A stretch of 64,000 nt of DNA, taken from Segatella copri. GTDB taxonomy: Bacteria > Bacteroidota > Bacteroidia > Bacteroidales > Bacteroidaceae. This document shows, piece after piece, positions 17,450 to 26,880 of the stretch. The stretch is taken from contig NZ_CP156891.1 in the NCBI RefSeq assembly GCF_019249795.2, positions 496,001-560,000 of the forward strand. The letters run 5' to 3'. A program made the translations under genes and the position numbers. The stretch's first letter is position 1. Each line of letters begins with the position of its first letter. The notes beneath the pieces were generated by a model. It was not told where the DNA came from. It worked only from the letters and a program-made list of their open reading frames with translations, and searched no databases.

Positions 17450-19003
17450 TTATAGATATCTTCTCAACATATCGAATATTACCGCATCAAATCCATACAC
17501 ATCAGAATAATCAGCTATTCTGCCTCCTGCTAACGGATAGAGTGTATAATAGGTTATGAAGAGAGGAACTTGAGGATTAACCTTTACGTTATTCACAACA
17601 AGTTTTTTATTGGCTAGCGAATCTGCTGTCATCGAATAGTATATCTTTTCCTTCAGTTTCTCGTTTTTGTCAGCCAATAGAAAGACAGCGAAATCGTACG
17701 GTTTTTCTATTCTGATACATCCATGCGATACTCCTCTATCCTCTTGTCCAAACACGCCCTTACTGTTAGTATCATGCAGGAAGACCGAGAAATTATTATC
17801 AAAACGGAAGATGATTCTTCCCAGAGCATTCCCCTTTCCGCCCCGCTGAGCGATGCCATAAGCACCAGAAATAAGCATAGATCGAGTTACTCTGTTTAAG
17901 TCAACCTCCTTACCTGTTGCCACTTCCCTTACATAGTAGTTACGCGCGCGAAAGTAGCCATGATTCCCCACCCGGTGTATCATATCATGGAGAACAATAC
18001 TACGGGGAACAAACCATTGAGGATTCAACTCCATACGTTTGATATGACTGTTCAATATCGGGGTTTTGGTTTTACTGGCTCCACATCCTATGCGCATCGA
18101 GAGCGTATCCTGATGATCAATAGCCATCAGATGGAACGATGGTATATTGACAACCACATATTTTTCGTGTTGCCAGGGATTATCATACTGTCTCCAGCGG
18201 CAACGTTCCATGTTGCAGAGAATTTTGATTTTCATCGCCTTGCCCAGTCCTCCAGCCTTCAATTTCTCCAGCAGTTGATAATAGAAAGGATTCTTAGGCT
18301 GTACTTCTTTCAGGAAGGAAGCCACCGAGTCGCATCTAACCATTTGCATAGCCTTCTGATAGAACGCATCATCTGCATGAGCCATTTTTACATCAAACAG
18401 GCCTCTGAACCTAACGGGTCTCTTGATACTATCATAAGGATTGGGAGCAAGAGTATCTAAACGATTGAAAACAAAACTAGGATTCATAAATCCAAAATTC
18501 TGCCCCATCGTATATCTGAAGTAAGCTTTGGTCAAGCGATACTCCAGTCGGGCTATCACTTGATTTATCTGATTATCAGCTGAATCTAGATTTAAATCTC
18601 GTAACCTGTCAATATCTCGGGCAATAGCATCCACATAGAACCGACGTTTATCAAATCCCATATCCGCTACAGTACGCAGGCAAGTCACCAGGGAGTCAGC
18701 CTGACTATTTACCCCATGACGTGTAATCCAAAGCAGACTACCTTTATTCTGGTAATATCGACGGGTATGCAAATCAGCAGCATGTCGGTCTTTATCATTT
18801 CGCATGATACTATCCAACAGATTTCTTATAACCTTTGAATTAATAGCATAAGCCGAAGAACGAGAGTTTTTGAACTCATCTAACGATAACTGAAAATTGC
18901 TGTTTGGTACTTTGTCGTGGCAAGAACAAAACATCAAACAGCAAAAAATGATAAGTAACGAAGTATGAAAGAGCTTCACTTTCTGATTAAAGTTAAACGG
19001 CAT
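17450..19003 (-). CDS. L,D-transpeptidase (YcbB/LdtD-like lipoprotein)
   Basis: The 517-residue protein has a lipoprotein signal (SLLIIFCCLMFCSC), a large N-terminal region resembling the scaffold of YcbB-type enzymes, and a C-terminal YkuD domain. The active-site block is EDRGVSHGCIRIEKPYDFAV, with catalytic Cys in HGCIR and the upstream His of FLHDTNSKGVFG. YcbB enzymes make 3-3 peptidoglycan cross-links or attach proteins to peptidoglycan. A lipobox is unusual for the enterobacterial enzyme but common in Bacteroidota. The gene sits between a sorting-domain protein and an ECF sigma gene on the same strand with gaps of 20-21 nt, which implies one operon. Confidence 0.88.
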   Translation of the reverse strand: MPFNFNQKVKLFHTSLLIIFCCLMFCSCHDKVPNSNFQLSLDEFKNSRSSAYAINSKVIRNLLDSIMRNDKDRHAADLHTRRYYQNKGSLLWITRHGVNSQADSLVTCLRTVADMGFDKRRFYVDAIARDIDRLRDLNLDSADNQINQVIARLEYRLTKAYFRYTMGQNFGFMNPSFVFNRLDTLAPNPYDSIKRPVRFRGLFDVKMAHADDAFYQKAMQMVRCDSVASFLKEVQPKNPFYYQLLEKLKAGGLGKAMKIKILCNMERCRWRQYDNPWQHEKYVVVNIPSFHLMAIDHQDTLSMRIGCGASKTKTPILNSHIKRMELNPQWFVPRSIVLHDMIHRVGNHGYFRARNYYVREVATGKEVDLNRVTRSMLISGAYGIAQRGGKGNALGRIIFRFDNNFSVFLHDTNSKGVFGQEDRGVSHGCIRIEKPYDFAVFLLADKNEKLKEKIYYSMTADSLANKKLVVNNVKVNPQVPLFITYYTLYPLAGGRIADYSDVYGFDAVIFDMLRRYL

Positions 19004-19024
19004 TCTAAGGCCTCTATAGTACTA

Positions 19025-19342
19025 TTAATGCTTTACGCAAATTTTGCGCGTAAAGGTATTCCCCACCTTTACAATATAGATACCATCAGCCAATGGCAAG
19101 TTTACGCGCTTGTCATTACCTTCTATGCGGAAGGTCTTGATTGTAACACCTGCCACATTATATATTCTCACCACTTGCCCGCTAGCGCCGGTGATATGCA
19201 TCACGCCCCCAGCATAGTTCAAGTTGATATCTGCCACATCAAGGTCTGCCCATTCTATGTTTCCCTCGTTGGCCATAGCATCCGAAGGAACAGAAAGCGC
19301 TAACATTGCAATTGTTAATATTGAAAGTAAAGTCCGTTTCAT
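19025..19342 (-). CDS. Small secreted protein consisting of a T9SS-like C-terminal sorting domain
   Basis: The 105-residue protein has a signal peptide (LLSILTIAMLALSVPSDAMA) and little more than a beta-rich module resembling the type A sorting domain of the type IX secretion system: VVRIYNVAGVTIKTF, NLPLADGIYIVKVGN, and a basic end (TFTRKICVKH). Normally this domain is the C-terminal tail of a large cargo protein; here there is almost no cargo. It is the first gene of the probable transpeptidase/sigma operon, and CAAAGATA at 19380-19387 is a minus-strand -7 element upstream. Confidence 0.7.
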   Translation of the reverse strand: MKRTLLSILTIAMLALSVPSDAMANEGNIEWADLDVADINLNYAGGVMHITGASGQVVRIYNVAGVTIKTFRIEGNDKRVNLPLADGIYIVKVGNTFTRKICVKH

Positions 19343-19391
19343 ATATTTTCAAGTTTCGTTAAACCAATAGTTCTTTCTGCAAAGATATATA

Positions 19392-19428
19392 AAAAAAAGG
19401 AAACTTACCGTCTTCCCGACGGTAAGTT
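19392..19428 (-). terminator. Terminator of galE
   Basis: AACTTACCGTC (19402-19412) pairs perfectly with GACGGTAAGTT (19418-19428). The minus-strand transcript then runs into eight U. Confidence 0.85.
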
Positions 19429-19505
19429 ACCCAAAAATTAGCTTTTTTAACCTTTCAGAGGAAAAAAGAAGCCAATTCACATTATTTTCTAAAACAACCA
19501 ACACT

Positions 19506-20543
19506 TTACATGATGCCATCAGCGCGAAGTTTCTGCTGCCATTTCCAAGCAGAAGCCAACACATCCTCAAGCTTAGCCTCAGCCTTCCAGCCGAGTACCT
19601 TGTTCGCCTTGGTGCAATCACCCCAAATTTTCTCAATATCGCCCTCTCTTCGTGGACCATACTTCCAATTCAGTTTCACACCTGTAGCTTTTTCAAAAGT
19701 CTCAACAATTTCGAGAGTTGAGTTTCCATTACCTGTACCGATATTGAAATATTCGATAGGCTCAGTCTCCTTATCAAGAACACGTGCCATAGCAGCTACA
19801 TGTGCCTTAGCCAAGTCTACAACATAAATATAGTCGCGGATACAGGTTCCATCAGGAGTATCATAATCATTACCAAAGATAGTGAGTTCCTTGCGGATAC
19901 CCATAGCAGTCTGAGTAACGTATGGAATCAGATTGTTTGGCACACCATTTGGCAACTCACCAATCTCAGCAGAAGGATGTGCACCTATAGGATTGAAATA
20001 TCTCAATACAATGCTCTTGATGGCTGCACCACTATGGATATAATCAGCTATGATCTGCTCATTAATCTCCTTAGTATTGCCATAAGGTGAAGTAGCCTTC
20101 TGATGAGGAGCCTCTTCTGTTACAGGCAAATTCTCAGGCTTCGGCTGACCATAAACGGTACAAGAAGAAGAGAAGATGATACCCTTTACCTGATACTTTG
20201 GCATAAGTTCCAGGAGATTGATGAGCGATACGATATTGTTGCGATAATACAACAATGGTTTCTGTACGCTCTCGCCTACTGCCTTGCTTGCAGCAAAGTG
20301 AATGATACCCTCAATATCAGGATATTTCTGGAATACAGCCTCGGTAGCAGCCTTGTCGCGCAAGTCAACCTGTTCAAAAGCAGGGCGGATACCAGTAATC
20401 TTTTCGATACCATCGAGTACTTCAATCTTTGAGTTTGAGAGATCATCTACGATAACAACATTGTAGCCTGCCTGCTGCAACTCTACTGTAGTATGGCTAC
20501 CTATGAAGCCTGTACCACCAGTAACAAGAATAGTTTGTTTCAT
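19506..20543 (-). CDS. galE: UDP-glucose 4-epimerase
   Basis: The 345-residue protein begins MKQTILVTGGTGFIGSHTTV, a dinucleotide-binding GxxGxxG loop. An ATG two codons upstream is possible. Catalytic features are SSSCTVYG and the YxxxK motif (SPYGNTKEINEQ), followed by LRYFNPIGAHPS and DYIYVVDLAKAHVAA. It interconverts UDP-glucose and UDP-galactose with bound NAD+, serving galactose use and surface glycan synthesis. It is monocistronic, with its own terminator. A -7-like element (CAAAAATA, 20586-20593) lies upstream. Confidence 0.95.
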   Translation of the reverse strand: MKQTILVTGGTGFIGSHTTVELQQAGYNVVIVDDLSNSKIEVLDGIEKITGIRPAFEQVDLRDKAATEAVFQKYPDIEGIIHFAASKAVGESVQKPLLYYRNNIVSLINLLELMPKYQVKGIIFSSSCTVYGQPKPENLPVTEEAPHQKATSPYGNTKEINEQIIADYIHSGAAIKSIVLRYFNPIGAHPSAEIGELPNGVPNNLIPYVTQTAMGIRKELTIFGNDYDTPDGTCIRDYIYVVDLAKAHVAAMARVLDKETEPIEYFNIGTGNGNSTLEIVETFEKATGVKLNWKYGPRREGDIEKIWGDCTKANKVLGWKAEAKLEDVLASAWKWQQKLRADGIM

Positions 20544-20644
20544 AATCAAATATAGTTAGTTTGAAGAATTATTATATTTCTTCTGCAAAAATACTGCAAA
20601 AATCTGAAAAAACAGAAAGATTTTTCAAAAAAATACTTTTTTCC

Positions 20645-20675
20645 TTTGTTTTATCTATTATTTATACTATCTTTG
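20645..20675 (+). promoter_or_regulatory. Promoter of fbp
   Basis: TTTG at 20645-20648 and TATCTTTG at 20668-20675 are spaced by 19 nt; the start codon follows at 20711. Confidence 0.75.
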
Positions 20676-20710
20676 CAAAAGATAATAAATAGTAAAAAGG
20701 CTCTAAGAAA

Positions 20711-22711
20711 ATGGAAAAAAACATGAAACATTATAATATAGAACAAGACATGAGATATTTGCAGTTGCTCTCTCAGTCGTTCCCTACTATAGCAGAGGCG
20801 AGCACCGAGATTATCAACCTGCAAGCCATCCTCAACCTGCCAAAGGGTACCGAGCATTTCCTTGCCGACATCCATGGTGAGTATGAGGCCTTCCTGCATG
20901 TACTGAAAAATGCATCAGGAAATATCAAGCGTAAGGTGAACGAACTCTTTGGCAATACCCTTCGCGAACAGGAGAAGCGAGAACTCTGCTCTCTTATTTA
21001 CTATCCTGAGCAGAAACTGGAACTCGTCAAGCAGAACGAACCCGACATTAACGACTGGTATCACATCACCCTGCACCAGTTGGTGGCTGTATGCCGTGAT
21101 GTTTCCAGCAAATATACCCGAAGCAAGGTGCGCAAATCGCTGCCATGCGATTTCTCGTATATTATCCAGGAGCTTTTGCACGAGCACACCGAAGATCATG
21201 ACAAGACAGCCTATGTCAATGTTATTGTTGATACGATTATCAGCACAGGCAGAGCCGATGATTTCATCATCGCTATAGCCAACGTCATCCAGCGCCTGGC
21301 TATCGACCAGCTCCATATTCTGGGCGATATCTACGATAGAGGTCCAGGAGCCCACATCATCTTGGACAAGATGCGCCGCTACCACAGTTGGGACATCCAG
21401 TGGGGTAATCACGATGTACTATGGATGGGAGCAGCTGCCGGCAATAATGCCTGCATCTGCAATGTGATACGTCTCTCCCTGCGATACGCCAACCTCTCGA
21501 CATTGGAAGAAGGCTATGGCATCAACCTCGTACCACTCGCTACTTTTGCGATGGAAACCTACAAGGATGATGATTGCAAAGAATTTCTGCCTAAGCTCAG
21601 CGGAGGTGCAGCAGCAATGGATGAAAAGACTCAGCGGCTCACCTCTCAGATGCACAAGGCTATAGCTGTCATCCAGTTTAAATTAGAGAGCCAGCTTTTC
21701 AAGAAGCATCCGGAATGGAAGATGAAAGACCGTTGTCTTTTTGACCATATCGATTACAGTAAAGGCAAGGTAGAGATTGACGGAAAAGAGTATGACATGA
21801 CCTCATGCCACTTCCCTACCATCGATCCGGACAATCCAGACAAACTATCTGAAGAAGAGGAAATTCTGATTCAGAAACTGCATCATTCGTTTATGGTCTG
21901 CGAGAAGCTGCACAAGCATATCAACGTTATGCTGCAGCATGGTTGCATGTACGCTATCTTCAACAACAACCTGCTCTTCCATGCTTCCTGTCCGCTCAAC
22001 GAAGATGGTTCATTAAAAGAGGTAGAAATATATCCTGGCAAGAAATTCAGCGGCAGAGCCCTGATGCATCATACGGGCATGCAGATACGCACAGCTTTCC
22101 AATCAGATTCTGATCCGAATGAGAAGGAATATGCCATCGATTATTTCATCTACCTATGGTGCGGTCCTGACAGTCCGCTCTTCGACAAGAGTAAGATGGC
22201 CACCTTCGAGCGCTATTTCATTACCGATAAGGAGACTCATAAAGAAGAGAAGGGATACTACTTCCTGTTGCGCGATAACGAACAGGTTATCGACCATATT
22301 ATGGATGAGTTTGGGGTAACCGGTCCTAACCGCCATATCATCAATGGGCACGTGCCCGTTCGCACAACCAAGGGCGAGAACCCTATCAAGGCAAACGGCA
22401 AGCTGATGGTTATCGATGGAGGTTTCTCTAAAGCCTACCACAACGAGACTGGCATTGCCGGCTACACCTTAGTATACCACTCCCGCGGATTTCAGCTGGT
22501 CCAGCACGAGCCATTTACGAGTATGGAAGATGCCATCAAGCAAGGTACCGACATCAAGAGTACCACACAGATTGTAGAAATGTCGAACCGCCGAATGCTG
22601 GTAGCCGACACAGATATAGGTTGCGAACTCCGTAAGCAGATAGAAGACCTGAAGGAGCTTCTCTATGCTTACCGACATGGTTTCATCAAGGAATCAGAAA
22701 GGAAGAAGTAA
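20711..22711 (+). CDS. fbp: Fructose-1,6-bisphosphatase class III
   Basis: The 666-residue protein matches the class III enzyme in length and motifs. The metal-binding calcineurin-like blocks are LGDIYDRGPGAHIILDKM and IQWGNHDVLWMGAAAGN (about 200-245). Later blocks include NGHVPVRTTKGENPIKANGK and VIDGGFSKAYHNETGIAGYT. It hydrolyses fructose-1,6-bisphosphate to fructose-6-phosphate in gluconeogenesis and is the usual form in Bacteroidota. It has its own promoter and terminator. A second ATG five residues in is also possible as the start. Confidence 0.95.
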   Translation: MEKNMKHYNIEQDMRYLQLLSQSFPTIAEASTEIINLQAILNLPKGTEHFLADIHGEYEAFLHVLKNASGNIKRKVNELFGNTLREQEKRELCSLIYYPEQKLELVKQNEPDINDWYHITLHQLVAVCRDVSSKYTRSKVRKSLPCDFSYIIQELLHEHTEDHDKTAYVNVIVDTIISTGRADDFIIAIANVIQRLAIDQLHILGDIYDRGPGAHIILDKMRRYHSWDIQWGNHDVLWMGAAAGNNACICNVIRLSLRYANLSTLEEGYGINLVPLATFAMETYKDDDCKEFLPKLSGGAAAMDEKTQRLTSQMHKAIAVIQFKLESQLFKKHPEWKMKDRCLFDHIDYSKGKVEIDGKEYDMTSCHFPTIDPDNPDKLSEEEEILIQKLHHSFMVCEKLHKHINVMLQHGCMYAIFNNNLLFHASCPLNEDGSLKEVEIYPGKKFSGRALMHHTGMQIRTAFQSDSDPNEKEYAIDYFIYLWCGPDSPLFDKSKMATFERYFITDKETHKEEKGYYFLLRDNEQVIDHIMDEFGVTGPNRHIINGHVPVRTTKGENPIKANGKLMVIDGGFSKAYHNETGIAGYTLVYHSRGFQLVQHEPFTSMEDAIKQGTDIKSTTQIVEMSNRRMLVADTDIGCELRKQIEDLKELLYAYRHGFIKESERKK

Positions 22712-22728
22712 GAAACCGAGCATACTAC

Positions 22729-22767
22729 AAAAAAGCCCCCGGTGCTGCATGCATCGAGGGCTTTTTT
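22729..22767 (+). terminator. Terminator of fbp
   Basis: AAAAGCCC (22731-22738) pairs with GGGCTTTT (22758-22765), reinforced by CGGTGC/GCATCG inside, and is followed by Ts. The T run touches the stop codon of the opposite-strand lipoprotein gene. Confidence 0.85.
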
Positions 22768-23226
22768 TCAGAATTTTCTGAACCGCAATCTCAGGGTTTT
22801 ACTCTTCAGTTGCATCTTACCTCCGGTCATTACCTCCTTGGCAAAATGCTCATTCAGATGATTGATGCCACAGCTACGCAAAGAATCATTCATTTCTGTT
22901 AAAAGTACATCGCCTCCATAATCTTCATGCCATTTATTACGATAAACAGATGTAATCAGCAAACTGTCGGAGGTTTGCTCAAAACGCAGATAAAATCCTC
23001 TACCAGCCTCGAAGCGATCATAATCAGCAACCTGAATCAGCTTATACTGGCAGCCCCAGAACACGCGTTTATCTGCAAAGTAACAAGTCCCCCCTGTAGC
23101 TAAAGTATCTACCTGCTCCAGATGCCAGAAACCATCCAAATCACCATTCTGGCTTGTTTCTACCTCACATGAGCTTAGAGTGAGCATCATAACAGCAAGG
23201 GAAAGCACCCCTATTATCTTTTTCAT
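22768..23226 (-). CDS. Lipoprotein, lipocalin-like (DUF4847-type)
   Basis: The 152-residue protein has a lipobox (SLAVMMLTLSSCEVE, Cys20) and a beta-rich mature part opening with DGFWHLEQVDTLATGG and ending KSKTLRLRFRKF. That pattern resembles the small lipocalin-like lipoproteins of Bacteroidota (DUF4847 family). It lies 20 nt after the Wzi-like gene and is probably cotranscribed with it. Location is an outer-membrane lipoprotein; function unknown. Confidence 0.65.
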   Translation of the reverse strand: MKKIIGVLSLAVMMLTLSSCEVETSQNGDLDGFWHLEQVDTLATGGTCYFADKRVFWGCQYKLIQVADYDRFEAGRGFYLRFEQTSDSLLITSVYRNKWHEDYGGDVLLTEMNDSLRSCGINHLNEHFAKEVMTGGKMQLKSKTLRLRFRKF

Positions 23227-23246
23227 ATTTTCTATCTTATCGATTA

Positions 23247-24827
23247 TTATTTTCTTTTCGTCAGCAAACCTCTTTTGCTGATGGTTATCTGCATACCGGC
23301 ATTATGTCCCAGCATCTTTTCGCTTCCGAAATCCATCGCATAGCCTGCCTTCAACTGCCATTGATGCGGGAAATCGTAATGACCCTCTACCAGAAAACTT
23401 ACATTATGATGCTTTTTTGTAAACGGGTTGCTATATGTCCCCCAACCTTTCTGATAGGTGCCTAATATACGATAGCCCAACCGCTGTGTAGGCTGACCAT
23501 CAAAACCCAGATGATAAGCTATGAAACGGTTGTTCCTGATATCAATACATCCGTCATTATTATAAATAGGCGAACGGTAGAGTGGATTTCCTATCACCTG
23601 GCCCCAATGCTGCCATCCAGGATAGATGCTGTGGTTATAATAATCATCAGTACCCGCTATATGGTCTGCGATACCCGATGTACGGTCATGATTGTACGGA
23701 CCACTCTGATATTTGGTATAGAGATACTCCAGCACCACATTTTTCAGCCAGCGCGAATACTTCAGATTCAGTTCGAAGCCCAGCATAATGTCCTTCAGCG
23801 AATACATGAAGAAACGGCGTTTTACTTTCTTATTCCAGTCTGCGCCCTCACCATATCCATTATAGTCGAGGAGAAACATCTGGCTGTGATCTTCGAAATA
23901 ATGATCGGCATAGATGGCAGCTTTCCAACTGTCAGTGTCATAATTGATACGCATCAGCCAACTGCCCAACTGGTTGCCGGCAACATTGGCATAAGCCCCT
24001 TCACCTGCATCAGAGCCCGTTGCCGACAGCGCATGCCAGAAGCCTTTCAGATTTTTCTCGGTAGGAATCTGTACCATACTGTCACCTATTGGACGATATG
24101 CATTGCCACCAAACTGAGCAACCATTTCCAAGCCCATTTCTATGCTGAGCGGACAGAAAGCATTCTCGTTTCCGATACGCAAGAAACCAGCCTTGCTGTG
24201 ATAGAGCATGTGGTCACAATATTTAGTCTGCCGTTTCGTAAAATCATGCTGCCAGCCATCATCCGTAGTCATACCATAAGCCAGATGACCTTTCAGTTGC
24301 AGCCAGCCTCTACCAAACGGAAGCGTCCAATATTCAGGAAGCGCCAGACGAACCTGAGGTATCGGACGGGCATTGATACCCAGACACTGGCTACCACTGG
24401 AGAGCGACTGGTTTTTTAGCTCCATCGGATATTCCTTGGCACCTGCAGTCAGCACACCATAAAGCCAGCGGGCCTCCACATAAGCCTGCTGCACCACTAC
24501 ATGGCTGGTATAGTTTACCGGTACTGCCACATCTACTCCATAACCTACAGCCCAGCGGCGAGCAGAATCTGCAGAAAGCGGACGAACCAGACTACCTCTG
24601 AGATAGCCGTTATTCTTCTCTAAAGAACTTAATCCATGTTTGTTTGCGTTAAGCCACAATGGGGTTTTACCTTTCGAAAACGACCCTTGCATCTCAACAC
24701 CATATTGTATATCTTCCCGAAGATCTATCTTCTCCGTGCCATCCTCCTCTTGCCACATATACTGTGCCATAGATGGGGCTGCCAGACTGCAAAGGGCAAA
24801 ACATACACCTACCTTTATCTTATTCAT
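23247..24827 (-). CDS. Capsule assembly Wzi-like outer-membrane protein
   Basis: The 526-residue protein has a signal peptide (GVCFALCSLAAPSMAQ) and a beta-barrel composition with many aromatic residues and short alternating strands (LAYGMTTDDGWQHD, YSRWLKNVVLEYLYTKYQSG, QWQLKAGYAMDFGSEKM). The size and the YSRWLKNVVLEYLYTK-type strand fit the Wzi capsule-assembly family of Bacteroidota. Wzi proteins help anchor capsule at the outer membrane. The neighbouring galE, reading the same way but separated by fbp, may supply sugars, but no capsule gene cluster is nearby. Confidence 0.75.
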   Translation of the reverse strand: MNKIKVGVCFALCSLAAPSMAQYMWQEEDGTEKIDLREDIQYGVEMQGSFSKGKTPLWLNANKHGLSSLEKNNGYLRGSLVRPLSADSARRWAVGYGVDVAVPVNYTSHVVVQQAYVEARWLYGVLTAGAKEYPMELKNQSLSSGSQCLGINARPIPQVRLALPEYWTLPFGRGWLQLKGHLAYGMTTDDGWQHDFTKRQTKYCDHMLYHSKAGFLRIGNENAFCPLSIEMGLEMVAQFGGNAYRPIGDSMVQIPTEKNLKGFWHALSATGSDAGEGAYANVAGNQLGSWLMRINYDTDSWKAAIYADHYFEDHSQMFLLDYNGYGEGADWNKKVKRRFFMYSLKDIMLGFELNLKYSRWLKNVVLEYLYTKYQSGPYNHDRTSGIADHIAGTDDYYNHSIYPGWQHWGQVIGNPLYRSPIYNNDGCIDIRNNRFIAYHLGFDGQPTQRLGYRILGTYQKGWGTYSNPFTKKHHNVSFLVEGHYDFPHQWQLKAGYAMDFGSEKMLGHNAGMQITISKRGLLTKRK

Positions 24828-24897
24828 AATTAAATCTATACTTTCAAGATAAAAACGTAATTATCTCTATTATATTGTATATATTCAGAAAAATAAA

Positions 24898-24947
24898 AAA
24901 AGAGCAACACTTGCCTCTCATTTTTTGAGAACAAGCATTGCTCTTTT
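24898..24947 (-). terminator. Terminator of the nqr operon
   Basis: AAAAGAGCAA (24898-24907) pairs with TTGCTCTTTT (24938-24947), with further pairing inside. A U-rich tract follows on the minus strand, 15 nt past nqrF. Confidence 0.8.
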
Positions 24948-24962
24948 GATTGAATTATCGTT

Positions 24963-26237
24963 TTATCCGAAGTTATCGTACATGATGCTCTCAGGATCTA
25001 CTCCAAGAGAATCCAGATAATCTGTTACTGTCTTGATCAGCATTGGAGGTCCGCAGAGATAGTACTCGCAATCCTCTGGTGCCTCATGATCCTTCAAGTA
25101 GGTATCACGGATGCAGTTAACAGCAAATCCCTCGTAGTACTTCACGCCCTGAGCATCTGCCACTGGGTCCTTGCGGTCGAGTGAAAGATGGAAGTGGAAG
25201 TTAGGGAATTCCTTCTCAAGCTCCCAGAAGTCCTCAAGGAAGAATGCCTCACCCAATGCACGCGCTCCGTAGAAGAAGTGAAGCTCACGGTCGGTAGTGT
25301 GCAGGGTCTTGGTCATGTGCATAATCTGCGCACGCAATGGAGCCATACCGGCACCACCACCAATCCAGATCATCTCCTTGCCTGATGTGAAGTTAGGATG
25401 GAAGTCTCCGTAAGGACCACTCATCATTACCTTGTCGCCTGGCTTCAGAGAGAAGATGTAAGAAGAAGCGATACCTGTTGGTACGTTCTGGAATCCTACC
25501 TGTGGACGTGGCAAGAATGGAGTTGTGGCGATACGTACGGTCAGGGTGATGATGTCACCCTCGTCAGGATAGTTCGCCATAGAGTAAGCACGAACGGTAG
25601 GCTCTGGATTGTGAGCCTTGAGAGAGAAGATGTTGAACTTCTTCCATGCTCCGATGTACTCCTCGCCAATGAGATCCTTGTCGAAATCCTTGTCGTAATC
25701 GATGCAGTCGTATGCAGGAATCTTGATCTGAGCGTAAGAACCCGGAACGAAGTCCATGTGCTCGCCTGGAGGCAGAGCCACCTTGAACTCCTTGATGAAT
25801 GATGAAACGTTCTTGTTGGAGATAACCTCGCACTCCCACTCTTTCACGCCCATCACACTCTCAGGCACCTTGATCTTCAGGTCGCCCTTCACCTTGCACT
25901 GGCATCCCAGGCGCCAGTGGTCCTTAATCTGCTTGCGGGTGAAGTGAGGCTTCTCAGAATCGAGAATCTCACCGCCGCCCTCAAGCACCTGAACCTTACA
26001 CTGGCCACAGCTTGCCTTACCGCCACAGGCAGAAGGCAGGAAGATGCCGTTCTCATTCAGCGTAGTCATCAAACTGCTGCCCTGAGGCACGTTGATGGTC
26101 TTGTCGCCATTGATTACGATATTTACATTTCCGCTAGGGCTCAGATACTTCTTAGCCACGAGCAGAATGATAACCAGCAGGAGAATCACCACGAGGAAAA
26201 CTCCGATACTAGCCAATATAAATGATGTATTACCCAT
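24963..26237 (-). CDS. nqrF: Na+-translocating NADH:quinone reductase subunit F
   Basis: The 424-residue protein has one N-terminal transmembrane helix (about 6-28) and a 2Fe-2S ferredoxin domain with cysteines in PSACGGKASCGQCKVQV and LGCQCKV. An FAD/NADH reductase module follows (RAYSMANYPDEGD, then WIGGGAGMAPLRAQI, ending YYLCGPPMLI). NqrF takes electrons from NADH and passes them by FAD and the 2Fe-2S centre into the membrane complex. It is the last gene of nqrABCDEF. All cofactor residues appear intact. Confidence 0.97.
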   Translation of the reverse strand: MGNTSFILASIGVFLVVILLLVIILLVAKKYLSPSGNVNIVINGDKTINVPQGSSLMTTLNENGIFLPSACGGKASCGQCKVQVLEGGGEILDSEKPHFTRKQIKDHWRLGCQCKVKGDLKIKVPESVMGVKEWECEVISNKNVSSFIKEFKVALPPGEHMDFVPGSYAQIKIPAYDCIDYDKDFDKDLIGEEYIGAWKKFNIFSLKAHNPEPTVRAYSMANYPDEGDIITLTVRIATTPFLPRPQVGFQNVPTGIASSYIFSLKPGDKVMMSGPYGDFHPNFTSGKEMIWIGGGAGMAPLRAQIMHMTKTLHTTDRELHFFYGARALGEAFFLEDFWELEKEFPNFHFHLSLDRKDPVADAQGVKYYEGFAVNCIRDTYLKDHEAPEDCEYYLCGPPMLIKTVTDYLDSLGVDPESIMYDNFG

Positions 26238-26255
26238 ATCTATAGTCCTCCTATT

Positions 26256-26879
26256 TTAGATTTTCAAGCCTGAGAAGCAAAGCATAGCCATTGCCATGAG
26301 GCCTACTGTGATAAATGTGATGCCGAGTCCCTGCAATGGCTTTGGCACGTCGCAATACTGCATCTTCTCGCGGATGGCTCCCATCAGAACGATGGCGAGA
26401 GTCCAACCCAGACCGGAACCTACGGCATAAACGATGCTATCCCATACAGAGGTGATAGCCTGAGTATTGGTAGGCTCCATCAGGATGCGCTGCTGCATGA
26501 AGAGCGATGCACCCATGATGGCACAGTTTACGGCAATCAATGGCAAGAAGATACCCAGCGCTGCATAGAGCGATGGTGAGAACTTCTCTACAATCATCTC
26601 TACCAGCTGCACGATACCGGCGATGACGGCGATGAAGAGGATGAAGCTCAGGTAAGTGAGGTCAACACCCAGAATGCCATCGGCGCTGAGCACCTTGGTC
26701 TGCAACAGGTAATCTACAGGCACGGTGATGAGCAACACGAAGGTTACTGCCAAGCCCAGGCCCAAAGAGGTCTTCACGTTCTTGGATACTGCCAAGTATG
26801 AACACATACCCAGGAAGTAGGCGAAGATCATGTTATCGACGAAAATCGAACGGAAAAACAAACTTATTGCGTGCTCCAT
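26256..26879 (-). CDS. nqrE: Na+-translocating NADH:quinone reductase subunit E
   Basis: The start is set at 26879 (MEHAISLFFRSIFVDNMIFA), giving a 207-residue protein that begins one base beyond the nqrD stop codon. Six transmembrane helices are apparent, and the conserved NMIFAYFLGMCSYLAVSKN opening carries the Cys that with its NqrD counterpart holds the intramembrane Fe centre. It is homologous to RnfA, also encoded in this window. Confidence 0.96.
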   Translation of the reverse strand: MEHAISLFFRSIFVDNMIFAYFLGMCSYLAVSKNVKTSLGLGLAVTFVLLITVPVDYLLQTKVLSADGILGVDLTYLSFILFIAVIAGIVQLVEMIVEKFSPSLYAALGIFLPLIAVNCAIMGASLFMQQRILMEPTNTQAITSVWDSIVYAVGSGLGWTLAIVLMGAIREKMQYCDVPKPLQGLGITFITVGLMAMAMLCFSGLKI

Positions 26880-26880
26880 C

